This document shows positions 36,948 through 45,985 of a stretch of 64,000 nucleotides of DNA, piece by piece. The notes under the pieces were generated by a model that saw only the letters and a program-made list of their open reading frames with translations, did no database searches and was not told where the DNA came from. Every line of letters begins with the position of its first letter. The first letter of the stretch is position 1. The stretch covers positions 124,001 to 188,000 of the forward strand of contig NZ_CP041636.1 in NCBI RefSeq assembly GCF_007197755.1, read 5' to 3'. The DNA is from Ferrovibrio terrae. GTDB lineage: Bacteria; Pseudomonadota; Alphaproteobacteria; Ferrovibrionales; Ferrovibrionaceae. Position numbers and translations under genes: made by a program.

Positions 36948-37054
36948 AAGCCTCAAAAATCCCCGGATACCCGCCCCCGTTATCGCACAGTCGGGCCTGG
37001 CTTGCAGTAGGGGCTGGCTTGCACCTTGAGGAATGGCACCCCATATCAGCGGCC

Positions 37055-37435
37055 ATGAGCACAGACCCCAATCCGCTCGCCTTCCAGGTGCCGGCCGATC
37101 CCGCCCGCCTGAAGCTGGAACAGCCACGCCTGGCCAAGCGCTTCTGGCGCAAGCTGAAACACACGGCCAGCTACCTGCCGGGCGCGGAGACGTTCCTGGC
37201 CGGCTTCTATGCCGCCATCGACCCGAACACGCCGGCGACAGCCAAGGCCGTGCTGTTCGGCGCGCTGGGCTATTTCGTCGTGCCGGTGGATTTCATCCCC
37301 GACATCTTCGGCGCGATGGGCTATGGCGACGACCTCGCGGTGATGTTTGCGGCAGTCAAGGCGGTGGAATCCAGCATCACCGGACTGCATCGCACGCGCG
37401 CCGGCGAATGGCTGGCCAGGCTGCGCCGCGACTGA
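37055..37435 (+). CDS. DUF1232 (YkvA) family membrane protein
   Basis: A 126-residue protein whose centre carries the DUF1232 motif LGYFVVPVDFIPDIFGAMGYGDD. Two short hydrophobic stretches around it suggest membrane contact. The N-terminal third is basic and amphipathic (RLAKRFWRKLKHTASYL). Members are widespread, but no function is agreed. ATG 37055 (MSTDPNPLAFQVPAD) is chosen. A second small gene follows 21 bases later, so the two may be co-transcribed. Confidence 0.85.
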   Translation: MSTDPNPLAFQVPADPARLKLEQPRLAKRFWRKLKHTASYLPGAETFLAGFYAAIDPNTPATAKAVLFGALGYFVVPVDFIPDIFGAMGYGDDLAVMFAAVKAVESSITGLHRTRAGEWLARLRRD

Positions 37436-37456
37436 TCCCCTGCTAGACTGCGCGCC

Positions 37457-37885
37457 ATGCGCCCGTCCGTCATGCATGGCCTGCCCCTGCTTTTGCTGCT
37501 GTGTTTCGCCGCTCGGGCGGATGAACCGGCGCCGCCGCTGCATTTCCGCGCCGGCACCATTGTCGCCGGCGGCCATCTGCTGCCGTCGGACGTGATCCTG
37601 CCGGCGGTGGCTGGCCCGGTGACGCTGACACCGCAGGACGGCCCGCCGCTGCACTGGCGGATCACGGTCGACCATGGCGAAACCCGGCTGCTCGATGCCA
37701 GCGGGCGCTGGGCGGCGAAGGCGGAATATCATCGCGCCCAGCGGGGCGACCGCATTGTCTGCCAGACCTACCAGACCACGATCTCGCCGGAATGGACCGC
37801 GATGAGCAAGGACAGCGCGGCGCGGGCCGACTACACGCCGGCGGATGACCGCATCTACGCGTTCCGCGAAGTGCCCTGTCCGTAA
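37457..37885 (+). CDS. Hypothetical secreted protein
   Basis: A 142-residue protein with an N-terminal signal sequence (HGLPLLLLLCFAARADEP). The mature part is probably a small beta-rich periplasmic protein, with two Cys (DRIVCQTYQ and REVPCP) that may be bonded. No known family is recognised. It follows the DUF1232 gene closely and ends just before the terminator of the convergent YbaY-like gene. Confidence 0.65.
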   Translation: MRPSVMHGLPLLLLLCFAARADEPAPPLHFRAGTIVAGGHLLPSDVILPAVAGPVTLTPQDGPPLHWRITVDHGETRLLDASGRWAAKAEYHRAQRGDRIVCQTYQTTISPEWTAMSKDSAARADYTPADDRIYAFREVPCP

Positions 37886-37895
37886 AACGCACGCA

Positions 37896-37938
37896 CAAAA
37901 AATCAGGGCCCGCCTCCGTAACAGGAGACGGGCCCTGA
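37896..37938 (-). terminator. Terminator of the YbaY-like gene
   Basis: TCAGGGCCCGCCTCC pairs with GGAGACGGGCCCTGA with one bulge. On the minus strand it is followed by TTTTTTG. It sits between two convergent genes and could serve both. Confidence 0.8.
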
Positions 37939-37962
37939 CCTAAACTTCAGTCGGTGAGGGTA

Positions 37963-38559
37963 TTAACGCGCCGGCTGCAGGATGATGGTGCCGGCCGGCG
38001 GGGCGGCCGGAGCCGGAGCGACATAGTAGGTGCCGCCGGTCGGGGCCGGCTGCACGATCACCGCACCGGTCGGCGTGGTGGTCGTGGTGGTGGTCTGCTG
38101 CACGACCGTGCCGGCCGGCTGAACCGTGGTGACCGGCTGCGGCACGAAGACCGCCGCAACCTGCTCGAGCTCGACATGGATGCCGCTGGTCGGCGCGGTC
38201 TTGGTCAGCACCTGGTAGACCTTGTTGTTGCGGAACAGGACGCGGCCGCCCTGCTCGATCCAGGCATTCACCACATAGGTGGCGTTCGGATTGAGCGTGC
38301 CATACTGGTAAGGCAGCGAGAACTGCGTCACCGCCATGCTGTTCGGCACGAGACGCTGTTCCGCCACCACTTCGGGGTAGGACTGGCCGCGGGTGACATC
38401 TTCCAGCCGCACGACAATGATGGAGTCGGCGGGCAGAATGAGGCGTTCACGGTACGAGACGGTGCCGTTCACGGCGTAGCTGCGCGAGGCGCAGGCGACC
38501 ACAGTGGTCGCCGCGATGGCGGCAGCGGCAAACATCATAAAAGAGCGACGCGCGATCAT
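37963..38559 (-). CDS. YbaY family lipoprotein
   Basis: A 198-residue lipoprotein. The signal MIARRSFMMFAAAAIAATTVVACAS ends in a lipobox with Cys at VVAC. The domain after it (GTVSYRERLILPADSIIVVRLEDV, then SLPYQYGTLNPNATYVVNAWIEQGG) is the YbaY/YscW-type beta-sandwich. The last 50 residues are a low-complexity Pro/Thr/Val tail with a run of seven Thr. YbaY proteins are outer-membrane lipoproteins of unclear role, and YscW relatives pilot secretins. ATG 38559 is chosen; the open frame extends upstream as a shadow. Confidence 0.85.
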   Translation of the reverse strand: MIARRSFMMFAAAAIAATTVVACASRSYAVNGTVSYRERLILPADSIIVVRLEDVTRGQSYPEVVAEQRLVPNSMAVTQFSLPYQYGTLNPNATYVVNAWIEQGGRVLFRNNKVYQVLTKTAPTSGIHVELEQVAAVFVPQPVTTVQPAGTVVQQTTTTTTTPTGAVIVQPAPTGGTYYVAPAPAAPPAGTIILQPAR

Positions 38560-38835
38560 GTTTTTTCTCCTTATGGTCAGGACGGATCGCGCGCGCCGCA
38601 GCAATGCAATGGCCTGCCGTGTCGCCGTGTCCGTACCCGTTTTTTCAGGTGCATGTCCGAAGGACCGTTCCTGGCAGGGTGGCAGGAGACGAACGTGACT
38701 GTAGCGATGCGGTTCCGCTTGGTTTGTATGGTCATGTTTTTGTTTCAGGCAGAAAACCGCCGCGGATAGCGTGGTCGCGCCAGGCATTGCGGCCGGAATG
38801 TGGCGGCGCTACCGCAGCGTGCCTGCAGGCGCGCG

Positions 38836-39333
38836 CTAGAGATACGCGATGAGGCGGCCGCCGATCACGGCACCGGTCCAGGCCAGCAGCGAGGTGGCGG
38901 CACCAAGCCGCGCCACCGGCGGCACATAGTTGACCGCGCCCCAGACCGCCATCGTGCGCCACGGACCGAGATGGAACAGGATCGCATTGGCGAGGCCAAG
39001 CGCGACACAGAACAGCTTGAACTGGAAGGCCGGATTCATCGCGATGCTGGTCGCCTCGGTGGCGAACAGCAGGAAGCCGGCGGGGGCCGCGATGCAGAAG
39101 CCGATCATGGCGAGCGGCACGGCATGGCGCGCCAGTGCCGGCACCGGCACGAAGCGATGCAGGCCGAGCAGGCGCAGGTCGAAGTTGGCGATGCTGCCGA
39201 CCAGCAGGATGAAGCCGAAGATGTGCAGGATCTCGACGGTGGGATAGAGCCACATCGACTCCCGCATGGCGGCGCCGAGGTTGGAGTGCTCCAGCGAGAC
39301 CAGCAGCGGATGATCGGAGGCGGCGTGATCCAC
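38836..39333 (-). CDS. DUF6644-like membrane protein
   Basis: A 165-residue protein with four predicted helices (for example ILHIFGFILLVGSIANFDLRLLG and AVPLAMIGFCIAAPAGFLLFA). His residues in the first and second helices could bind a cofactor such as heme, but that is only a guess. It starts with GTG at 39333, two bases after the stop of the DUF6152-like gene, so the pair is one transcript. I recall such pairs from alphaproteobacteria, without a known role. Confidence 0.7.
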   Translation of the reverse strand: MDHAASDHPLLVSLEHSNLGAAMRESMWLYPTVEILHIFGFILLVGSIANFDLRLLGLHRFVPVPALARHAVPLAMIGFCIAAPAGFLLFATEATSIAMNPAFQFKLFCVALGLANAILFHLGPWRTMAVWGAVNYVPPVARLGAATSLLAWTGAVIGGRLIAYL

Positions 39334-39335
39334 GG

Positions 39336-39704
39336 TTAGCGCAACTCCACCGTGAAGCCGTTATGGGTGACGCGCTCGGCGCGCATCTCGTCGGGCCGCG
39401 ACCGGCTGGGATAGCCGACCGCCACCACCTTGTCGCCGACCTTGATTTCGCTGAGCGGCTTGCCGCGCGCCGCCATCCGCGACGGCGGCGACAGCGTGAC
39501 GATCCAGAGCTTGTCGGCCGTCTTCAGCTTCAGCTCGCCATGCGGATTGTTCGGATCGATCTCGGCCACCGTGCCATCGAGCGTCAGCACCGTGTTGGAG
39601 TCATACGAGCCCCAGCCGTGATGGGCCAGAACACCCCCGGAAAACAGCGCACCTCCTGAGAGCAGAGCCAGAGCGGCGACGAGAAACGTGCGACGGACAG
39701 GCAT
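39336..39704 (-). CDS. DUF6152-like secreted protein
   Basis: A 122-residue exported protein. The signal peptide MPVRRTFLVAALALLSGGALFS ends near VLAHHGWGSYD, and the HHGW text directly after it is the mark of this family. The remainder is a small OB-like beta barrel (LTLDGTVAEIDPNNPHGELKLK). An exact AGGAGGTG ribosome site precedes ATG 39704. The exposed HH pair near the mature N-terminus could bind copper; this is inference. It is co-transcribed with the four-helix membrane protein that follows. Confidence 0.75.
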   Translation of the reverse strand: MPVRRTFLVAALALLSGGALFSGGVLAHHGWGSYDSNTVLTLDGTVAEIDPNNPHGELKLKTADKLWIVTLSPPSRMAARGKPLSEIKVGDKVVAVGYPSRSRPDEMRAERVTHNGFTVELR

Positions 39705-39760
39705 GGGGCACCTCCTGGTGGATGCCGTCATTTTCCGGCGAACCGCCAGCGCATGCAACG

Positions 39761-39789
39761 AAAAAGGCCCCGGCGCGAACCGGGGCCTT
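39761..39789 (-). terminator. Terminator of scoAB
   Basis: AAGGCCCCGG and CCGGGGCCTT form a ten-base stem around CGCGAA, with a T-run on the minus strand, 24 bases past the scoB stop. Confidence 0.85.
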
Positions 39790-39813
39790 CATCACATCAG
39801 CGTATGCGTGAAC

Positions 39814-40464
39814 TCACCTGGCAGAAGCCGCCACGGTGTACTCCGCGCCGGTCTTTTCCTTCAGCTCATCCAGCGACACGCCAGGCGCGCGCTCGATCAG
39901 CACCATGCCGCCACCCTTGCGGTCGATGGTGAAGACAGCGAGATCGGTGATCACCATGTCGACGACACCGGCGCCGGTCAGCGGCAGGTCGCAGGTCTTG
40001 AGCAGCTTCTTCTCGCCGTCCTTGGAATTATGCTCCATGACGACGACGACGCGCTTCACGCCGGCGACGAGATCCATCGCGCCGCCCATGCCCTTGACCA
40101 TCTTGCCCGGGATCATCCAGTTGGCCAGGTCGCCATTCTGCGCCACCTGCATGGCGCCGAGGATGGACAGATCGATATGGCCGCCGCGGATCATCGCGAA
40201 CGACTGGTCCGAGCCGAAGAAGCTCGAGATCGGCAGTTCGGTGATGGTCTGCTTGCCGGCATTGATCAGGTCGGGGTCTTCGTCGCCCTCATAGGGGAAC
40301 GGGCCCATGCCGAGCATGCCGTTTTCCGACTGCAGCACGACGTCGACGCCGTCGGGGATGTAGTTCGATACCAGCGTCGGGATGCCGATGCCGAGGTTGA
40401 CGTAGAAACCGTCCTTCAGCTCTTTCGCTGCACGGGCGGCCATTTCATCGCGGGTCCAAGCCAT
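39814..40464 (-). CDS. scoB: 3-oxoacid CoA-transferase subunit B
   Basis: A 216-residue subunit of succinyl-CoA:3-ketoacid CoA-transferase, which moves CoA between succinyl-CoA and acetoacetate in ketone-body use. The catalytic glutamate is in [12 protein letters not shown] near residue 46, and the glycine-rich loop [11 protein letters not shown] precedes it. The later segment [19 protein letters not shown] is also conserved. It follows scoA by 21 bases. Family II split subunits A and B together match the fused mammalian enzyme. Confidence 0.94.
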   Translation of the reverse strand: MAWTRDEMAARAAKELKDGFYVNLGIGIPTLVSNYIPDGVDVVLQSENGMLGMGPFPYEGDEDPDLINAGKQTITELPISSFFGSDQSFAMIRGGHIDLSILGAMQVAQNGDLANWMIPGKMVKGMGGAMDLVAGVKRVVVVMEHNSKDGEKKLLKTCDLPLTGAGVVDMVITDLAVFTIDRKGGGMVLIERAPGVSLDELKEKTGAEYTVAASAR

Positions 40465-40485
40465 TGTGTTGTCTCCTTCCCGTCT

Positions 40486-41187
40486 TCAGGCGCGCTTACG
40501 CACGGTGCGGTTTTCGATGATCTTGTTGTACGGCGCGCCGCAGATGACACGCTGCACATAGATGCCGGGCGTATGGATATTGTCGGGGTCGAGCTGACCC
40601 GGTTCGACGATCTCCTCCACCTCGGCAATGGTGATCTTGCCGGCCGTGGCCATCGCGGGATTAAAGTTGCGCGCGGTCTTGCGGTAGATCAGGTTGCCCG
40701 CCGTGTCGGCCTTCCAGGCCTTCACCAGCGAGATATCGGCGACCAGGCCGGTCTCCATAATGTAGCGCTCGCCGTTGAAGACGCGCTCTTCCTTGCCTTC
40801 GGCGATCAGCGTGCCGACACCGGTCTTGGTGAAGAAGGCCGGAATGCCGGCGCCGCCGGCGCGGATGCGCTCGGCCATGGTGCCCTGCGGATTGAATTCC
40901 AGTTCCAGTTCGCCGGCCAGATACTGCTTGGCGAAGATCTTGTTCTCGCCGACATAGGACGAGATCATCTTCTTCACCTGACGCGTCTCCAGCAGCTTGC
41001 CCAGGCCGGCGCCATCGACGCCGGCATTGTTCGACACGCAGGTCAGGCCTTTGACGCCGCTTTCCATCAGCGCGTCGATCAGCTTTTCCGGCAGGCCGCA
41101 GAGGCCGAAGCCGCCGCACATCACCATCATGTTGTCGCGGACGATGCCTTCCAGCGCCGCCTTCGCATTCGGGTAAACCTTGTTCAT
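40486..41187 (-). CDS. scoA: 3-oxoacid CoA-transferase subunit A
   Basis: A 233-residue subunit A. The N-terminal CoA-transferase motif is VMCGGFGLCGLPEKLIDAL, followed by LTCVSNNAGVDGAGLG. ATG 41187 (MNKVYPNAKAALEGIV) is chosen; an upstream in-frame ATG at 41223 lacks a good context. It precedes scoB in one operon with a terminator after it. The likely job is acetoacetate or 3-oxoacid activation, which would connect with the 3-hydroxyacyl-CoA type SDR encoded 5 kb away. Confidence 0.93.
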   Translation of the reverse strand: MNKVYPNAKAALEGIVRDNMMVMCGGFGLCGLPEKLIDALMESGVKGLTCVSNNAGVDGAGLGKLLETRQVKKMISSYVGENKIFAKQYLAGELELEFNPQGTMAERIRAGGAGIPAFFTKTGVGTLIAEGKEERVFNGERYIMETGLVADISLVKAWKADTAGNLIYRKTARNFNPAMATAGKITIAEVEEIVEPGQLDPDNIHTPGIYVQRVICGAPYNKIIENRTVRKRA

Positions 41188-41308
41188 GCGCCCCTTCCCA
41201 GACTGGAGAGTTCGGCATCCCAAGCGCCGTCATGAATTTACCATGCGGGCTCAAGTGCCTGAAACGCGGGGACATTACCGGCGCGTTTGCGCTGCGGCAA
41301 CGGTCCAC

Positions 41309-41337
41309 TTGACGGCGGCGGTGCAGACTGGCAATTT
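41309..41337 (+). promoter_or_regulatory. Candidate sigma-70 promoter of the leuA leader
   Basis: TTGACG at 41309-41314 and a weak CAATTT at 41332-41337 are 17 bases apart. Transcription would begin near 41344, only a few bases before the ATG of the first leader peptide, so that peptide could be read from a nearly leaderless message. The -10 match is poor. Confidence 0.35.
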
Positions 41338-41346
41338 GTTGGGGAT

Positions 41347-41400
41347 ATGAACAAAACCGCCCGCCTGAGCCTACTCCTTCTTAGCGGCCCGATCCTGTAA
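41347..41400 (+). CDS. leuL: Leucine-rich leader peptide 1 of leuA
   Basis: A 17-codon mini-ORF encoding MNKTARLSLLLLSGPIL. Six of its 17 residues are leucine, with four in a row read by CTA, CTC, CTT and CTT, codons little used in this GC-rich genome. The stop TAA sits in the loop of a perfect nine-base hairpin (CCGATCCTG/CAGGGTCGG, 41389-41410). This is the layout of an amino-acid attenuator leader, where ribosome stalling at Leu codons reports leucine shortage to the downstream leuA. A GTTGGGGAT site precedes the ATG. Confidence 0.75.
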   Translation: MNKTARLSLLLLSGPIL

Positions 41401-41445
41401 GCAGGGTCGGGGTCGGAAGAACGCGCCCAAAGGGCGCAGGCTCAG
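41389..41445 (+). promoter_or_regulatory. RNA hairpins in the leuA leader
   Basis: Three pairings are possible: CCGATCCTG with CAGGGTCGG (41389-41410), GCGCCC with GGGCGC around AAA (41423-41437), and a long-range CTGAGCC (41365-41371, within peptide 1) with GGCTCAG (41439-41445). A ribosome paused on the Leu codons would block the long-range pair. No T-run follows, so a classical intrinsic terminator is not evident. Confidence 0.5.
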
Positions 41446-41463
41446 TCAGCAATCCGGTTTGTC

Positions 41464-41544
41464 ATGTCTACTTCATCAGAAATCCCAGCTTTCCAGACAG
41501 CTGCCATCTCGCTCCTGCTACTTCGACTTACCAGCGGCCGCTGA
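41464..41544 (+). CDS. Leucine-rich leader peptide 2 of leuA (candidate)
   Basis: A second mini-ORF of 26 codons plus stop starts 63 bases after the first. It contains SLLLLRL: four consecutive Leu codons (CTC, CTG, CTA, CTT at 41512-41523) and a fifth at 41527. Its stop TGA lies in the 5' arm of hairpin CGGCCGCTGA/TCAGCGGCCG (41535-41568), which competes with GGCCG/CGGCC (41564-41577). Two stacked Leu-rich ORFs ahead of leuA are unlikely by chance, but translation of the second is unproven, and its start lacks a strong ribosome site. Confidence 0.5.
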   Translation: MSTSSEIPAFQTAAISLLLLRLTSGR

Positions 41545-43317
<1,773 letters not shown>

Positions 43318-43348
43318 GCCGGTACGGTTGCCTGATTTTTCAGCAAAG

Positions 43349-43388
43349 GGCCGCGTTTCGGGCAGAATCCCGCGGCGCGGCCTTTTCT
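43349..43388 (+). terminator. Terminator after leuA
   Basis: GGCCGCG pairs with CGCGGCC across a 20-base loop, followed by TTTTCTGT, 31 bases past the leuA stop. Confidence 0.7.
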
Positions 43389-43436
43389 GTGGCGCCTGAC
43401 GACCGCTAAACTGGGTGGAGACTCGGGGCCGGCCGA

Positions 43437-43453
43437 CCGGCACGGTTCTTGAA
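43437..43453 (+). promoter_or_regulatory. Weak sigma-54-like site upstream of glnK
   Basis: CCGGCACGGTTCTTGAA keeps GGCACG and TTG at the right spacing for sigma-54, but the -12 GC is GA. It ends 75 bases before the P-II gene. P-II genes are often NtrC/RpoN-controlled, so it is worth noting despite the mismatch. Confidence 0.3.
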
Positions 43454-43528
43454 AGGTTAGACTGGCGACGCCGTGCCGTGCGGGCATCAGACCCGGCCAG
43501 CGGCCAACAACGCTGAGGAGTGAGACAC

Positions 43529-43867
43529 ATGAAACTGGTCATGGCAGTCATCAAGCCATTTAAACTCGACGAAGTCCGCGAGGCTCTTACCAGCCTCGGC
43601 GTCGAGGGCCTGACCGTCACTGAAGTGAAGGGGTTCGGCCGTCAGAAGGGCCATACCGAAATCTATCGCGGCGCGGAATACGCCGTCAGCTTCCTGCCGA
43701 AGGTCAAGATCGAGGTGGCGGTGAAATCCGCGCTTGCCGATCGCGTGATCGAGGCGATCCAGAATGCCGCCAAGACCGGCCAGATCGGCGACGGCAAGAT
43801 CTTCGTGGTCGATCTGGAAAAGGCGCTGCGCATCCGCACCGGTGAAAGCGACGACGACGCTCTCTAA
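43529..43867 (+). CDS. glnK: Nitrogen regulatory protein P-II (GlnK/GlnZ type)
   Basis: A 112-residue trimeric signal protein that senses 2-oxoglutarate and ATP/ADP and controls glutamine synthetase, NtrB and ammonium transport. The T-loop has the uridylylation site Tyr51 in HTEIYRGAEYAVSF. The B-loop and C-loop pieces TGQIGDGKIFV and RIRTGESDDDAL are present. The N-terminus MKLVMAVIKPFKLDEVREAL resembles GlnK/GlnZ rather than GlnB of alphaproteobacteria. ATG 43529 follows GAGGAG. Neither glnA nor amtB is adjacent, so it is an unlinked copy. Confidence 0.92.
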   Translation: MKLVMAVIKPFKLDEVREALTSLGVEGLTVTEVKGFGRQKGHTEIYRGAEYAVSFLPKVKIEVAVKSALADRVIEAIQNAAKTGQIGDGKIFVVDLEKALRIRTGESDDDAL

Positions 43868-43906
43868 AGCAGAGCCCTGTCAGGCAGGCAGTCACTAGTC
43901 AACGAA

Positions 43907-43944
43907 CGGCCCGGCGGTCGCAGGATCGCCGGGCCGTTTTGTTT
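43907..43944 (+). terminator. Terminator after glnK
   Basis: CGGCCCGGCG and CGCCGGGCCG form a ten-base stem with a ten-base loop, followed by TTTTGTTT. It lies between glnK and a convergent small lipoprotein gene. Confidence 0.9.
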
Positions 43945-43948
43945 GGGA

Positions 43949-44098
43949 TCAGCAGTTCGTGGCGCCGCCGGGGCAGGTCTTGTAGTTGTTCTCATTCGTC
44001 ACCGGAACGCGTGGCGGCGGCGGTTCGCCCCAGTAGCAGGCCGTCAGCAGCGGCGCAGTGACTGAAAGGGTAAAGAGAACCAGGAGCAATCGCAGCAT
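43949..44098 (-). CDS. Small predicted lipoprotein, 49 residues
   Basis: A short gene encoding a signal sequence MLRLLLVLFTLSVTAPLLTAC whose lipobox LTAC gives a mature lipid-anchored peptide of about 29 residues. The mature part is Pro-rich (WGEPPPPRVPVTNENN) and ends with two more Cys (KTCPGGATNC). An AAGGAT site lies upstream of ATG 44098. It converges with glnK and precedes nothing on its own strand before the terminator. No family is recognised. The clear lipobox and codon use support a real gene. Confidence 0.65.
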   Translation of the reverse strand: MLRLLLVLFTLSVTAPLLTACYWGEPPPPRVPVTNENNYKTCPGGATNC

Positions 44099-44166
44099 GG
44101 GAGGCATCCTTCTTGTTGCCTCCGTTCAACACTCACGCCGCGCTTCGGTTCCCCGCCGCTTCCGGC

Positions 44167-45102
44167 TCAGTCCCGCTTCATGGCCTCGACCAGGCGGGTG
44201 ATGTTCAGGCGATACATCTTCGCGAAGCTGTCGGCCTCGCCGCCAGGCGGCGACAGCGCATCGGAATACAGCCGGCCGCCCACCTTCACTTTCGCCTCGC
44301 GGGCGATCTGCTCGATCAGCCGCGGATTGGCGATATTCTCGAAGAACAGCGCCTGCACCTTTTCGCGCTTGATCTGGCGGATCAGGCGGCCAACCGCTTC
44401 GGCCGAGGCCTCGGCTTCGGTGGTGACGCCCTGCGGCGCCATGAAAACGATCTGGTACCGCGCCGCCAGGTAGCCGAAGGCATCATGCTGCGTGATCACC
44501 TTGCGCTGCTCTTTCGACAGCTGCCCGATCTCGCTTGCTGCCCAGGCATCGAGCGCGCGCAGCTCGGCGGCATAGGCCGCGCCGCGCGTGCGATACGCTT
44601 CAGCATGCGCCGGATCGGCCGCCGCCAGGCCTTTGGCGATCGTGTCGATATAGGTCTGCATTCGCGTCAGGTCGTGCCAGAGATGCGGATCGTCGATCCT
44701 GCCACCGCTTTTCGCCGGCTTGTCGTGTTTGTGGTCATGGTCGTGAGCGCTGCGCAGCGCGAGCGGTGCAATGCCCTCGGCAGCCACGATACGCCGGCCC
44801 CTGAAGCCGGACGCCGCCACCAGGCGATCGAGCCAGGGCTCGAAATTCAGTCCGTTCGCCACCAGCACATCGGCCGTGGCGACGGCGCGCGCATCGCTCG
44901 GCGTCGGCTGGAACACATGCGCGTCGCCCATCGCGGGCACCAGCGTCACAAGCTCGATCCGCTCGCCGCCAACCTGCGCGACGATATCGCCAAGAATCGA
45001 GAAGCTGGCGATCACGCGCAGCTTCTGCTGTGCCCCGGATTGCGCATGGGCGGGAGACGCCACGGCGAGCGCCAATGCGCATATCGCCAGCAGACGCAGC
45101 AC
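44167..45102 (-). CDS. znuA: Zinc ABC transporter substrate-binding protein
   Basis: A 311-residue periplasmic cluster-9 metal-binding protein. The signal peptide ends near AVASPAHAQ. Metal ligands fit MGDAHVFQPTPSD, DPHLWHDLTRM, ITQHDAFGYLA and the acidic site in LYSDALSPPGG. A His/Asp-rich loop (HDHDHKHDKPAKSG) between the first two ligands is typical for zinc over manganese. It starts with GTG at 45102, two bases after the znuB stop. It is the last gene of the znu operon, whose Zur-like site lies about 1.9 kb upstream. Confidence 0.93.
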   Translation of the reverse strand: MLRLLAICALALAVASPAHAQSGAQQKLRVIASFSILGDIVAQVGGERIELVTLVPAMGDAHVFQPTPSDARAVATADVLVANGLNFEPWLDRLVAASGFRGRRIVAAEGIAPLALRSAHDHDHKHDKPAKSGGRIDDPHLWHDLTRMQTYIDTIAKGLAAADPAHAEAYRTRGAAYAAELRALDAWAASEIGQLSKEQRKVITQHDAFGYLAARYQIVFMAPQGVTTEAEASAEAVGRLIRQIKREKVQALFFENIANPRLIEQIAREAKVKVGGRLYSDALSPPGGEADSFAKMYRLNITRLVEAMKRD

Positions 45103-45104
45103 GA

Positions 45105-45980
45105 TCAGGCTTCCAGATGGCGGCCGCGATGCCAGAGCATCACCAGGCCATGCTGGCCAAAGGCCAGCGACAGGAGATAGGCCGCACCGCCCAGCAGCAC
45201 GACCGACGGACCGGACGGCAGGTCGGCGTGATAGGACAGCAGCAGGCCGCTATAGGCCGAGAGCATGGCGATCAGCACCGCGACCAGCATGCCGCTGACC
45301 AGCGAGCGGCACCAATAGCGCGCCGCCAGCGCCGGCAACATCATCAGGCCGACCGCCATCAGGCTGCCGAGCGCCTGGAAGGCCGCGACCAGATTGATCA
45401 CGACGAGGCCGAGGAAGATGAAGTGGTACAGCGTGCCGCTGCCGGGCTGCACGCTGCGCAGGAATTCCGGATCGAAACCGTCCGCGAGCAAGGGGCGGTA
45501 AATGACAGCGAATGCCAGCAGGGTCAGGCTGGCCACGCAGCCCAGCAGCAGCAGCGCCGGATCATCCACCGCCAGCACCGAGCCGAACAGGATCTGCATC
45601 ACATCGACGGCCGAGCCGCGCGTGGAGATCAGCGTGACGCCGAGTGCGAGTGCAATCAGGTAAAACGCCGCGAAACTGGCATCCTCGCGCTGGTCGGTGG
45701 CGCGGGTGGCCGCACCGGCCAGCAACGCCACGACCAGTCCGGCGATCACGCCGCCGATGCTGATGGCGGGCAGCGAGAAACCGGCGATCAGGAAGCCGAC
45801 GGCAGCGCCGGGCAGGATGGCATGGCTCATCGCCTCGCCGAACAGGCTCATGCGGCGCAGCATGAGCACCACGCCGATCGGGGCACTGCCGAGCGCGAGC
45901 GCGCAGCAGGCCACCAGCGCGCGGCGCATGAAGGCGAATTCGGCGAAGGGCCCGAAAAGGAAATCCGCGAGGGCGGTCAT
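45105..45980 (-). CDS. znuB: Zinc ABC transporter permease
   Basis: A 291-residue ABC-3 family membrane protein with eight to nine helices. Segments such as RRMSLFGEAMSHAILPGAAVG, ISTRGSAVDVMQILFGSVLA and GLMMLPALAARYWCRS are characteristic. It passes zinc from ZnuA across the inner membrane, powered by ZnuC. The ATG at 45980 lies five bases after the znuC stop, and the stop is two bases before znuA. Confidence 0.94.
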   Translation of the reverse strand: MTALADFLFGPFAEFAFMRRALVACCALALGSAPIGVVLMLRRMSLFGEAMSHAILPGAAVGFLIAGFSLPAISIGGVIAGLVVALLAGAATRATDQREDASFAAFYLIALALGVTLISTRGSAVDVMQILFGSVLAVDDPALLLLGCVASLTLLAFAVIYRPLLADGFDPEFLRSVQPGSGTLYHFIFLGLVVINLVAAFQALGSLMAVGLMMLPALAARYWCRSLVSGMLVAVLIAMLSAYSGLLLSYHADLPSGPSVVLLGGAAYLLSLAFGQHGLVMLWHRGRHLEA

Positions 45981-45985
45981 GGGTG

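Noticed and set aside
38560-38835. Small gene between the YbaY-like lipoprotein and the four-helix protein
   Set aside because: Frames on both strands lack ribosome sites and motifs; the stretch is more likely the promoter region of the lipoprotein gene.
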